From positions 62,001-126,000 of the forward strand of contig OZ025785.1 of assembly GCA_964019425.1 (NCBI GenBank): DNA of 64,000 nucleotides. The letters run 5' to 3'. Positions within the stretch are counted from its first letter, which is position 1. Each line of letters opens with the position of its first letter. The notes below the pieces were generated by a model. The model ran no database searches. It saw nothing but the letters and a program-made list of their open reading frames with translations, and was not told the DNA's origin. A program made the position numbers and the translations under genes. Shown one piece after another: positions 24,401 to 32,844 of this stretch. The DNA comes from Flectonema sp. DT1601. Lineage: Eukaryota; Euglenozoa; Diplonemea; Diplonemida; Diplonemidae.

Positions 24401-25246
24401 TAAACTTTCATTCGCTAAGAGAGTATCTAACGATTGAGAACTCATCCCAGAACGGTATTTTTCATAAGTGAAATCAATAAAATCATCTAATCCGCTCTTA
24501 AGCTCTTCAGTCGATCGAATGACTACTACAGGATGAGACTTGTCACCTCTCTCTTTTTCCGCATGAAAATCAGATCCAAGCGTGTCTGCATACTTGCTGA
24601 GAGTATCAGTTTGGTAGCGTAGAGATTGATTTTTAAAAAATGAATTTAAAAATACATTTCGGTAATATTTTCGACTCAGACTTGAGGAGTCCCAGGCGAT
24701 AACATGAGCTGAAACGCTTGTTGGAGATATTTTAAAGTAACTTTTAACACAGCTGGCGAAATGCTCAACGTGATCCCCGTCAGAAGACAGCAGAACAACT
24801 TTCATATGAGAAACACCCTTTAGGTTTCTGTGTTTCATTAACAAAGCCTGGATACGAGCGTCTACGTGACCAGTTTGACGACCAGCAATGTTAGCGTAAG
24901 TGTCTAGTGTGAAAAACTTATCAATCCCTCTCTCACAGAGATCGTTTTCAACAGTTTTTGAATCCACCCAATACCATTCATGAGTCGTCTCTTCAGTTTC
25001 ATTCTTTGATATCATCGGACCACTTTGAGCTATTGTTAAGTATTCATTAAGAACTTCACCAGTTAACCATTTAGGTTCTGAGTTTAGGATATGAGCACCA
25101 TCAACGATAACAATACTACTCGTTTCATCTCTTTCTACGTAAGTCTTCTGCACAAAATGACCTTCTTGTACTTCACTGCGATACGGAATTGGTTCCACTG
25201 GTAGTACTTGACCATGCAATTGCTGGTCATCATTTCTTGTGGTCAT
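21494..25246 (-). CDS. NYN nuclease-DExH (RHA-type) helicase fusion
   Basis: Intron-free frame of 1250 residues. Residues about 45-190 match a NYN (PIN-like, LabA/Zc3h12a) ribonuclease: VDGAH (Asp49), a helix HVDARIQ (Asp128) and LLSSDGDH (Asp156, Asp158), the usual Asp set. A DEAH/RHA helicase follows: Walker A GSTGLGKTT (about 314-322), QPRR (motif Ia), DEVH (about 435-438) in place of DEAH, SAT (about 467), TDVAESSITI (motif V), QRAGRVGR (motif VI), then an HA2-like winged-helix/ratchet region and a C-terminal OB-like part. RHA-type enzymes unwind RNA 3' to 5' in splicing, decay or antiviral sensing. Joining a NYN nuclease suggests coupled RNA unwinding and cleavage; this is inference. AG|GCAACCC precedes the ATG, so the leader is probably spliced. 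It sits at the boundary between the homopolymer-rich and accessory compartments. Confidence 0.88.
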   Translation of the reverse strand: MTTRNDDQQLHGQVLPVEPIPYRSEVQEGHFVQKTYVERDETSSIVIVDGAHILNSEPKWLTGEVLNEYLTIAQSGPMISKNETEETTHEWYWVDSKTVENDLCERGIDKFFTLDTYANIAGRQTGHVDARIQALLMKHRNLKGVSHMKVVLLSSDGDHVEHFASCVKSYFKISPTSVSAHVIAWDSSSLSRKYYRNVFLNSFFKNQSLRYQTDTLSKYADTLGSDFHAEKERGDKSHPVVVIRSTEELKSGLDDFIDFTYEKYRSGMSSQSLDTLLANESLKSLLKATWGSEDVKFQSQGSTVTQYKVITISGSTGLGKTTQIPQMLYDQIRYKNRYTTGLGHIGPAAKYNGRIMCVQPRRIACTEASSRVLQERIARQMPWDEESGYSNIVGYHIGQQCTCTEATPIVYCTTGIMVKQLIHKTDLNWDYIVLDEVHERSIDCYLLMAVLLRPDFLRSGKTLVLMSATLKRIHDALVSYIESRICSWDDHPWFKKECLGSFALKGHSFPLEITYLDDHTSARNVLEPPPRFTGVLWRTRENFIKTFVKDLIIRNRDMDNPTVILVFLPSWGTIKDFQLYLDDYLSMYSDVSIFKLHSKLSGEKQAKAIKDRSPYRVILSTDVAESSITISDATIVVDSCVQLRASSKQLSRGGIPFKQTVQVRVSQDSCQQRAGRVGRVCPGTCYRMVTKAEFDAAEPFKKAEIQLTSLHEMVLRVFNKTEYSATNEDPIELIKTCMETPSFEKIDEGLRTLANHNILHCDSRMKYSLLPLGKILHNLPVDILYGRLVTRASLVDIRLGKIAVDLAAVASCSISFDDGENVGAAAYHDAVRRQGETRLNWSQGFPSDIAVLLNIMYELREIDDDDDKLTSWCDRNYFGKKNVVQLELTVAQLRYHLHRYRPLLPSLPEGLVANSSKKMKLSDITRAIRSENIIATDNDIALLMIIQSSLSIPHVVNIVPCLNRKPDEVSFTVKLPDMIPSVAATLRNCNHRGRVFPFNIQSTDVSNDEIIVKPQAIREDGGPYQFPVELYLISQLSKCWRDVTYKNPPRSVTITSPYVIFQSQDTEVDIKIEDSSVLSPLILPLENHTDDYDGDIGSISIGLFPMVIKEHKGTRITRYCSLCSVFPATLSNPNNSKATMSKLLIWLFRSKPSGEELFEDLSISCAPPISDIRGILTNDSGINKKIVNDFIDCDIEIGAGDNQFDEIEVSPMHFQTEKAVQLRGGLEEIISEFLKCDVKDIGKRFRVNKP

Positions 25247-25253
25247 GGGTTGC

Positions 25254-25461
25254 CTGTGAAAATAAATTCATTCTAAGCAAGCAAAAAACAAACAACACTA
25301 AAGTAAGTAAAGAATACATCAACGGTTACGTTCTCTCTTTTTATTTTTTTTCAGAAACAACAATCAAGACATAATGTAAATCTGAAAGGAAAGGAATGAC
25401 ATCAACGATAAATAAATAATAAGATACAATCTGGTAACCGTTCACTTAATAGTTGACATCA
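25254..25461. repeat. Helicase 5' flank, duplicated at 41775-41982
   Basis: This block immediately upstream of the helicase start is nearly identical to 41775..41982, which lies downstream of LRR copy E with no helicase coding sequence attached. It includes the putative leader acceptor (tttattttcacAG on the minus strand). Confidence 0.9.
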
Positions 25462-25905
25462 ATTTAAATGACATTTGACATCCTGGTGAGGTTCCGTAAG
25501 AGATTTATTACGAAGTTCTAAAGAATAGTGCATTGCTATATCTGGATTCTCTCTTTGTATCTATGGGTAGGTACAAAATAGTGAAAACAATAATATGAAT
25601 TACTTTTCATACCAAATCTATCCCCCGAATACCAGTTGTGAAACTTCATCCTTACGACAGCACCGCTTTCTTCCAAAACCCACTACATCTTCTAGTGCTG
25701 CATACCACAAGAAGCTTTTTACATTAGTCAGAGATACTGAATTCGGATTTTCTGTGTAGAGCTAAAAGGAGTCTAAGTTAAATATTACCCCCATTAATGA
25801 TTAATTTAGAGAGAAAATGAAATAATAGTTTCAAAAGCAGCCATATAATAAACAGAGATGAGTAGCCCTGTTTTCACACTATCTCACGGTGGTAAAAAAA
25901 ACATG
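25462..25905. other. Unassigned spacer left of the transposon
   Basis: AT-rich sequence absent from the otherwise parallel arrangement at 41982-42021. No gene or known repeat is recognised. Confidence 0.4.
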
Positions 25906-26085
25906 TTAACCCTTACACCACCGGAGCTGATATATCAGTCTGAAAAAAAAGTTTTTCACACTATCTCACGGTGGTAAAAAAAACATGTTAACCCTTACAC
26001 CACCGGAGCTGATATCAGTCTGAAAAAAAAAATTTTCACACTATCTCACGGTGGTAAAAAAAACATGTTAACCCTTACACCACCG
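25871..26085. repeat. Subterminal tandem repeat of the transposon left end
   Basis: Three units start near 25875, 25957 and 26037 (periods 82 and 80 bp; the last is partial). Each has 'cacggtggtaaaaaaaacatg' split words followed by TTAACCCTTACACCACCG, so the terminal sequence itself is repeated three times. CGGTGGT and ACCACCG within each unit can pair as a hairpin. Confidence 0.85.
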
Positions 26086-27819
26086 TAAGAACCCCCACAA
26101 CAACGGGTCCAAAATTTTACTGTTTTTTCAAAAAGAGAAAAGGTACCCCCCCAGAAAACCTATGTACCAAACCGGACACAACTACTCCTACGGGTCAATA
26201 GCACCTGTCACCCACACACCTAACGGTGCGTACCTTGGTGCGTTGTTGCACATTCAGCAGAACTAACAAAGTCGGCAGTGTCGCAATAACGTACTCAACG
26301 GTTTCCATTCATAGCGGCTGCATGTTATTCCCTTCCCGTATTTTGAAAGGGATGATGTTTCTGCGCAACATCATGTCAGAGGGAGCCCAAGTAAAGAGAA
26401 TGCCAAATCACGGCCGATATTAAATCGAAAAATCAGATTTTTTCCCTGTTTTTTGAGCTTGTAAAAGCCCTCTGTGGTCGCGGAAAATACACAAACAACC
26501 CGCATCATGGCACAGCAGGTTCAGACACACAGGAGGATTACCGCATCGGGGTTGATAAGCTCGAAAAATACAAATAACATCGATCCCAGATCATGGAACT
26601 TCATTAGTAACAGTGCAGCTACTTAGATCAGACCGTGTTGGGCTGGATCTATAAACTTCCACCTCTTTACCCCACCAGCCTGGCATACTGGATTTTTGGG
26701 AAGTTGGCGGTTTAGGAACATCACAAGGAATTTGTAGTTTTGGAGAATGTGATACCTTTTGGAATATGGGTAAGCACAAAGCGCTTGGTTGCATCGCTCA
26801 CAGTAATCTAGTGATTGTGCGCGCTTTGCGTGAACTGCACACTGACGAGCCTTTTCCATCTTTCCGGGGTAGTGTCCCAAAGCTGGCTTGAGGCGATCAG
26901 GGATTGATACTGATTGTGGAGAAGGCGGTACTGATGGTGTTATTAATAGTGTTGGTGCCGCTCTGGTACGTTTAAATGTACCTAAGCTGCCCAAAACAAA
27001 GCCAATTTGAAGGATAAGAATCTCTTGCTTCTCCAGCCAGATTCACTACTATCCGTCCAAATTCCACCATGCCCACGTCGCATCAGGATAAAGGAATTCA
27101 AAATACACGTCTCCACTTCGGATCCTCATGCTCGGGAGCAGGTAATATCGCAGAGAAGTGTAAGTTCCTCAGTATTTCGGCAAAGCGATTACGTGAAAAC
27201 ACTTGCGGAAAGAACAACAGGGGGGGTCAACAGCATGTCATTCAAACCCCAGGAATCCCCTAGGTTAGATTTTATTGGGAGGCGCGTCAGTAGTGTTGTG
27301 CCAACAAAGGCCCTTCGCTCCTGCGTACTGGTTTTAAATTTCCTTCCCCTCTGTGAGGCATAGACCTCAGAGTTTTTCTTCATCAGCTGGAAAACTGACT
27401 ATCCGAAGAAAAACTCAAAAACCTGCAGCTCCGACTTGCCTGCAACTCTAATCTTTAACGTTTCTTGGAGACGTGTTTTTATTCTTGGTAACCCTTGTTA
27501 CCTCCCCTCCCCATTTGGGGTCAGATACTTCGTCAAGTGACGAATCGGAGCACACCGACGATGGATTAACAAATACTGTTGCATCCTCATCAGAACTGTG
27601 GACCGACATATTTCCCAAGTTGATTTTGGCCAGCTTTAGCAAATGGAAAATTTACCATTTAATAAAAACTATTGCGGCGCAACACGTAAGGAACATAAAA
27701 GACATCTCAATAATACCTCTCCCGTGAAATCGTTGTACTCAGAAATGCAAAATTTTCACTTAGCAAAAAAAAATTTTTTTTTCAGACTGATATATCAGCT
27801 CCGGTGGTGTAAGGGTTAA
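25906..27819. mobile_element. piggyBac-like DNA transposon, internally deleted
   Basis: The left end reads TTAACCCTTACACCACCG (25906) and the right end is its inverted copy ending in TTAA (27816-27819). The terminal inverted repeats match for about 40 bp (from CCCTTACACC through the ATATAT palindrome to the A run), and TTAA target duplication with CCC ends is diagnostic of the piggyBac superfamily. Minus-strand remains of the transposase lie inside. The element is about 1.9 kb, shorter than a complete copy. The very similar ends suggest fairly recent movement, possibly in trans. Confidence 0.85.
26623..27642 (-). pseudogene. piggyBac-type transposase remnants
   Basis: Reading on the minus strand, an acidic N-terminal stretch (27642-27448; SSDEDAT) is followed by a block at about 27383-27090 with 'RRAFVGTTLL', 'LGDSWGLNDMLLTPP' and 'RFAEILRNLHF', which matches the family pattern FxGxxLLxGI...DyWs.dpLl..p...RF..ILR.LHF. 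At 26994-26623 comes the C-terminal cysteine-rich zinc-binding region (RQC-x2-H ... YCERCNQALC ... YH). The catalytic DDD core between them is absent, and the frame is broken by stops and shifts in several places. It cannot encode an active transposase. Confidence 0.8.
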
Positions 27820-27835
27820 AAAAAAAATGAATCAA

Positions 27836-28116
27836 AATTGTATTTATCGCAAATTAAAAAAAGAATGTAAAAATAAAAATAAGCTTCAGATAAAATACAC
27901 CTTGCAGTGAAAGTGGTTACGAAGAACTGAAATACCTATAAGAGACTACTTCTTAGAAGCCGCTAGGTAACCTCTACTGGTAGACACTAAGCGAGTTACC
28001 GAAGCTAGAATATGAGATTACTATAAAATAGTTCACTACATTGAAAAAAAAAAAGAAAAAAAACACAACTGTTTCGGATGTTCCATTTTACACTAGCGCT
28101 CGTCGTCGTTAACATT
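27836..28116. repeat. 3'-flank block of LRR copy A, shared with copies E and F
   Basis: The stretch up to the stop codon of copy A is almost identical to 42021..42330 (copy E) and, in its inner part, to 45293..45542 (copy F). It contains a conserved hairpin (GGTAAC at 27966-27971, GTTACC at 27995-28000). Confidence 0.85.
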
Positions 28117-30819
28117 TTAGTTGAAGTTATTATTTAGGAAATTCCTTTTAACAACATCACTGCAATCTTCCAATCCCTTAACATTTCTCATAGTTGTAGA
28201 TAATTTCTCATTCAAGAATTCACGTCCTATTGAAGTCAGTTTCTTCAAACCGGAAACATCGATGGAGGTGAGGGACTCACAGTGACTAATAAAGTCATAG
28301 CCAACACTCGTAACTTCACTCAAGGAAGACAAATCCACGCTAGTCAGAGACTTCGAATAATACAAGAATCCATTTCCTATTTTACTCAGCTTCTTCAAAC
28401 CGGAAACATCGATGGAGGTGAGGGACTCACAGTTTCTAATAAATTTATTGCCAACACTCGTTACTTCACTCAGACACGATAGATTAACGTGTGTCAGAGA
28501 ATCTGAGTATTGCAAGAATCCATCTCCTATTTGAGTCAGCTTCTTCAAACCGGAAACATCGATGGAGGTGAGGGATTCACAGTTACTAATAAAGTAATCG
28601 CCAACACTCGTAACTTCACTCAAGCAAGACAAATCCACACTAGTCAGACACTTTAAATTAAACAAGAATAAGCTTCCTATTTTACTCAGCTTCTTCAAAC
28701 CGGAAACATCGATGGAGGTGAGGGACTCACAGTTTCTAACAAAGTCATCGCCAACACTCGTTACTTCACTCAAGGAAGACAAATCCACGCTAGTCAGAGA
28801 CTTTGAATTATGCAAGAATCTATTTGGTATTTTAGTCAGTTTCTTCAAACCGGAAACATCGATGGAGGTGAGGGACACACAGCCTCTAATAAAGTAATTG
28901 CCAACACTAAGTACTTCACTCAGACAGGATAAATTAACGTGAGTCAGAGAACTTGAGAATTCCAAGAATCCACTTCCAATTTTACTCAGCTTCTTCAAAC
29001 CGGAAACATCGATGGAGGTGAGAGACTCACAGTCACTAATAAAGTCATCGCCAACACTCGTTACTTCACACAAGGAAGACAAATCCACGCTAGTCAGAGA
29101 CTTTGAATTATGCAAGAATCTATTTGGTATTTTAGTCAGTTTCTTCAAACCGGAAACATCGATGGAGGTGAGGGACACACAGCCTCTAATAAAGTAATTG
29201 CCAACACTAAGTACTTCACTCAGACAGGATAAATTAACGTGAGTCAGAGAACTTGAGAATTCCAAGAATCCACTTCCAATTTTACTCAGCTTCTTCAAAC
29301 CGGAAACATCGATGGAGGTGAGAGACTCACAGTCACTAATAAAGTCATCGCCAACACTCGTTACTTCACACAAGGAAGACAAATCCACACTAGTCAGACA
29401 CTTTAAATTAAACAAGAATAAGCTTCCTATTTTACTCAGCTTCTTCAAACCGGAAACATCGATGGAGGTGAGAGACTCACAGTGACTAATAAATTGATCG
29501 CCAACACTCGTTACTTCACACAAGGAAGACAAGTCCACGCTAGTCAGAGAACTTGAGAATCCCAAGAATCCATTTCCTATTTCAGTCAACTTTTGAAAAT
29601 CTGAAACATCGATGGAGGTGAGGGACTCACAGTTACTAATAAAGTCATCGCCAACACTCGTTACTTCACACAAGGAAGACAAATCCACGCTAGTCAGAGA
29701 ACTTGAGAATCCCAAGAATCCATTTCCTATTTCAGTCAACTTTTGAAAATCTGAAACATCGATGGAGGTGAGGGACTCACAGTTACTAATAAAGTCATCG
29801 CCAACACTCGTTACTTTACTCAGACAGGATAAATCCACGTGAGTCAGAGACTTCAAGTTATTCAAGAACTTGCTGGAGATGGCCGTCACATTGTGAAAAG
29901 AAGTGAAATCGATTGACGTCAGCGAGTCACAACTGTCTGACAGGAACTCTTGCTCAAATGCAGTGCAACGGCTGCAGTTGGTGAATGACAACCGACGGAT
30001 GCAAGACGGAAGCATCTTAACACAATCACTAGAAAGGGTGCCTTCATCGTCGATATATTCTGAGGCATCGAAGACACACAACATGTCCGGATTTTGTGCG
30101 AACAAAACGTCAATTCGAGTACGAAGATGTGAAGTTTTCAACTCCTCCGCAGTCACAACACGTTCATACCGAGGCCATTTGTATGTTCTTTTCACAGTAC
30201 CCCAGTTGTTCGAATCTTCCAGCTCACGGAGGATCTCGGCACCCCATGAGGTGTTGTCAAATTGGGATTTGACTTCTTCCTTCGACGAGTCGGAGAGTCT
30301 CGGCCAGTCCAGCAGCAGAAAGAGTTCTTTCCTGAGTTGGGCTGGGACACCCTCTTCTGTTTCACCCATGCCCAAGTAACCAATTTGAAGTGTGTTGAAA
30401 TACTCATCCTCATTCAGCAGCCGAGGGAAGCAGGTGGACGAGAATACATTCCTCAGGTCATCTTCGACCAACTCCAACTTCCCGTCCCCCTTGAGATCAG
30501 CTTTAACAAACCCGATATCGGCACACTTCATGTCAGGATGCAAGGAAAGGGTTCCCAGTAATCGCGAGCTTCCTTCCACCAGCTTCGCCGACTCCTTCTC
30601 CCTCGCCACCCGGTGTACTTCCTTGTACGTCGTCAATTCAGTCGCAACCTCAGCATCCGTCATTCCAACCATGATCTCCTCCGACGATCTGAGAACTTCT
30701 GAAAAGCTGTCCATCAGCGCCCCCGACTCCTCCTTCCGACTCACCACTTCCACGAGCAGCTTCGCCATGAACCTCTGATGGCTCCTCAAAACAGAGGACA
30801 GGGAATCGACAGTTGCCAT
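28117..30819 (-). CDS. LRR-family protein, copy A (23 repeats)
   Basis: Intron-free frame of 900 residues starting MATVDSL. Residues 1-290 form the family-specific N-terminal domain, predicted helical, with an EF-hand-like loop DLKGDGKLELVE (about 109-120; D, D, G and E in place but Lys at position 3). Then come 23 leucine-rich repeats of 25 residues alternating two types (ESLTSIDVSGLKKLTKIG... and KSLTSVDLSSLSEVTSVG...), of the BspA/LRR_5 kind, and a short tail (VKGLEDCSDVV...). There is no signal peptide or membrane helix, so it is cytosolic. Such LRR arrays bind proteins or ligands; no catalytic domain is present and the role is unknown. It is the longest LRR array in the group and contains an exact 300-bp internal duplication. 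Confidence 0.85.
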   Translation of the reverse strand: MATVDSLSSVLRSHQRFMAKLLVEVVSRKEESGALMDSFSEVLRSSEEIMVGMTDAEVATELTTYKEVHRVAREKESAKLVEGSSRLLGTLSLHPDMKCADIGFVKADLKGDGKLELVEDDLRNVFSSTCFPRLLNEDEYFNTLQIGYLGMGETEEGVPAQLRKELFLLLDWPRLSDSSKEEVKSQFDNTSWGAEILRELEDSNNWGTVKRTYKWPRYERVVTAEELKTSHLRTRIDVLFAQNPDMLCVFDASEYIDDEGTLSSDCVKMLPSCIRRLSFTNCSRCTAFEQEFLSDSCDSLTSIDFTSFHNVTAISSKFLNNLKSLTHVDLSCLSKVTSVGDDFISNCESLTSIDVSDFQKLTEIGNGFLGFSSSLTSVDLSSLCEVTSVGDDFISNCESLTSIDVSDFQKLTEIGNGFLGFSSSLTSVDLSSLCEVTSVGDQFISHCESLTSIDVSGLKKLSKIGSLFLFNLKCLTSVDLSSLCEVTSVGDDFISDCESLTSIDVSGLKKLSKIGSGFLEFSSSLTHVNLSCLSEVLSVGNYFIRGCVSLTSIDVSGLKKLTKIPNRFLHNSKSLTSVDLSSLCEVTSVGDDFISDCESLTSIDVSGLKKLSKIGSGFLEFSSSLTHVNLSCLSEVLSVGNYFIRGCVSLTSIDVSGLKKLTKIPNRFLHNSKSLTSVDLSSLSEVTSVGDDFVRNCESLTSIDVSGLKKLSKIGSLFLFNLKCLTSVDLSCLSEVTSVGDYFISNCESLTSIDVSGLKKLTQIGDGFLQYSDSLTHVNLSCLSEVTSVGNKFIRNCESLTSIDVSGLKKLSKIGNGFLYYSKSLTSVDLSSLSEVTSVGYDFISHCESLTSIDVSGLKKLTSIGREFLNEKLSTTMRNVKGLEDCSDVVKRNFLNNNFN
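28801..29389 (-). repeat. Exact 300-bp higher-order duplication inside copy A
   Basis: 28801-29089 and 29101-29389 are base-for-base identical, at a 300-bp offset. That is two 150-bp pairs, or four 25-residue LRRs. The identity shows very recent expansion by unequal exchange. Confidence 0.95.
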
Positions 30820-31060
30820 TATTTTTAAACTGGATGAGTTTCTGGTGATGAAGAATTAATTCAAAGGATACGTAACTTCAATTCAAGAACGTAATTCACA
30901 TGATAACTGACACCAGAGAACAATCATCGCTACTCACTATGACTGCGGAATTAATTAATTTAAATACTTGTATTGCGTGTACTTCATGGAGGGGTGAAAC
31001 TTTCACAATGTAAAAACAATAACAACTTTAGGTATTAATACAAAAACTAATATCAAAATA
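30820..31060. repeat. 5'-flank block of copy A, shared by the LRR family
   Basis: The sequence immediately upstream of the start codon recurs before copy E (43752-44182), copy F (48162-48592) and copy B (34354-34497), with shorter stretches before C (38701-38766), D (41405-41484) and G (50735-50797). It probably carries the shared promoter and leader. A minus-strand pyrimidine-rich stretch ending CCAG lies about 15 nt before the ATG. Confidence 0.85.
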
Positions 31061-32424
31061 TTTTTTTTCTTTTTTTTCGACTGAATAGTTTAGTTTAGTT
31101 TAGTTAGCAAAATACAAACTGATGACTACGAGGGGTCTGGGTAGCCCGCATCAGTAAGGACCCAATCGCGAAGATTGTAGTTTCATAGTATTGAATAAAA
31201 TATTTGCAATTGTTAATGAAGAAAAAAAGTTCGTTTGGAAAAAAAAAAAAAACACAAAAAGGGAAATATAATTAGTTGTCCTTTCAGAAGAATCTGGTCA
31301 ATAAAATAGTTGTCGAATCTGGTAATTAAAACCACGTACTATCAGTTTCAAGTTAGACGGGGCAACGGTGGGGGTGAAACTTTGACAATGTAGTTTGCAT
31401 CATTAATTTTAGTATAGAAAAGGTGGAATAAGAGATAGAGATAAGTAAAAAGAAAAGTATTCATTTCCACAGTTTCCTAACATCAAAAGGGTAATAGAAT
31501 ACGTAGTTTCAGGAGCCTTAATCTTATACTACTTGTCCCTTTTTATGCCTTCATCAGTAAGACTTCATTCTATGTTGAAGTTGCTATCGTTCTAAGATAA
31601 GAATCCATCGGAGCTCGCCAGGATAGGGATAGCAATACTGATCGAAAGGGAGTCTAAGATCTTTGTGCCTTTAAGAATGTCACGGATGATCATGGATTCA
31701 AATGAGACTAGTGCAACAATAAAGTGAGTCATCCTTATTTTCACTTTGTGTATAATAAGTGCTGCGGCTGTTCCAGGATAAATCGAAATCCGATAAAATT
31801 AAGATATCTTTCTCAGGACCATTCCCCTTACCCAGCCCTCTTCAGTAAAGAGAGCAAGGGTTAGTTAGATTATGAGATTCCGCGATGAACGGATTTATGG
31901 ATGTGCAGGCTTCCAAAAATGTTTGAAAATCAGCGTGTTGCTTGTCTCTTACATTGGCTATAACATCTGCCAAACCCGTGTCTTGAGTTTCTAGATGATG
32001 TCTGATAAAGTCAACTAAAGCACCACATTGAAGTACAGCTGATACTAATCAAAGAACATGAGGTCTGCATCTTGCGGTAACTTCCAATACGATAACCACC
32101 AGCTTCAGGTGATGAAGTGTTAGACTCTACAAACAGACAGTCATTCTCAGTTCCCCAATCCTTCCAGTCTCCGTAGTATTTATTCGTGTCTGGGTTGCAA
32201 AACTTTGATAGCAGCTGGTCAAAATGTGTGCATTAATACAACTCTTATAAATCATCCAGAAAAAACTTATCGAGAATCCTCCATCTTCTTTTTATTTCAA
32301 GTTTTCCATACACCATGTTATTTATAAATACCGTATATCACAATGTTTCATTATTTAATCAATTACTAAATATCCTGTTAACGATTCCAAACATACACCA
32401 ATCCTTTAAACAATTCTTACTTAG
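31061..32424. other. Intergenic patchwork between LRR copies A and B
   Basis: No gene seen. It contains dispersed segments that recur elsewhere in the array, for example the word around 31800 (aagatatctttctcaggacc), also near 39382, and around 31500 (cgtagtttcaggagcc), also near 44294. This is the signature of repeated duplication and breakage. Confidence 0.6.
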
Positions 32425-32650
32425 TTGTTTTGTATCCAGCAAGAATCCATTTCTAATTTCAGTCAGCTTCTGAAAACTGCAAACATCGATGGAGGTGAGG
32501 GACTCACAGTGACTAATAAAGCAACACTCGTAACTTCACTCAAGGAAGACAAGTCCACCCTTGTCTGAGACCTTGAATTACGCAAGAATCCATTTGCTAT
32601 TTTAGTGAGATTCCGAAAACCTGAAACATCGATGGAGGTGAGCGAGGAAC
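32425..32650 (-). pseudogene. Fragment of an LRR-family gene
   Basis: Minus-strand pieces encode three or four typical LRR units (CESLTSIDV, SSLSEVT, KSLT-like) with a deletion that breaks the frame; N- and C-terminal parts are missing. It is a relic of another family copy between A and B. Confidence 0.75.
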
Positions 32651-32844
32651 AGTTCCTTCATCTACCTTGTCAAAGTGTCACTGTTGGGTAAGGGTTGTAA
32701 TTGTATTGGAGAAGTCAAACACAACCTTTAACCATCCAGTTCAGGACTTTGGTGTTTTCTTCTTTTTCACTTTTGCTTACACCCCCGAAAAGATATTAAC
32801 ACCCCAGTAAAGGAATATAATTACTTACTAATGGCTCAAGGTAA
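32644..32844. repeat. 3'-flank block of LRR copy B, shared with D and G
   Basis: Matches 39634..39919 downstream of copy D (where an extra segment is present) and 49174..49231 downstream of copy G. It defines a second 3'-flank class, distinct from that of A, E and F. Confidence 0.8.

Noticed and set aside
28282-30778. Plus-strand frames opposite the LRR genes, some over 120 codons and repeated in each copy
   Set aside because: They are antisense shadows of a highly repetitive coding sequence and recur only because the sense gene is duplicated.
31100-31180. Possible tRNA-like segment near the 'gtctgggtagcccgcatc' word
   Set aside because: No acceptor stem or T-loop (GGTTCRANNCC) could be assembled.
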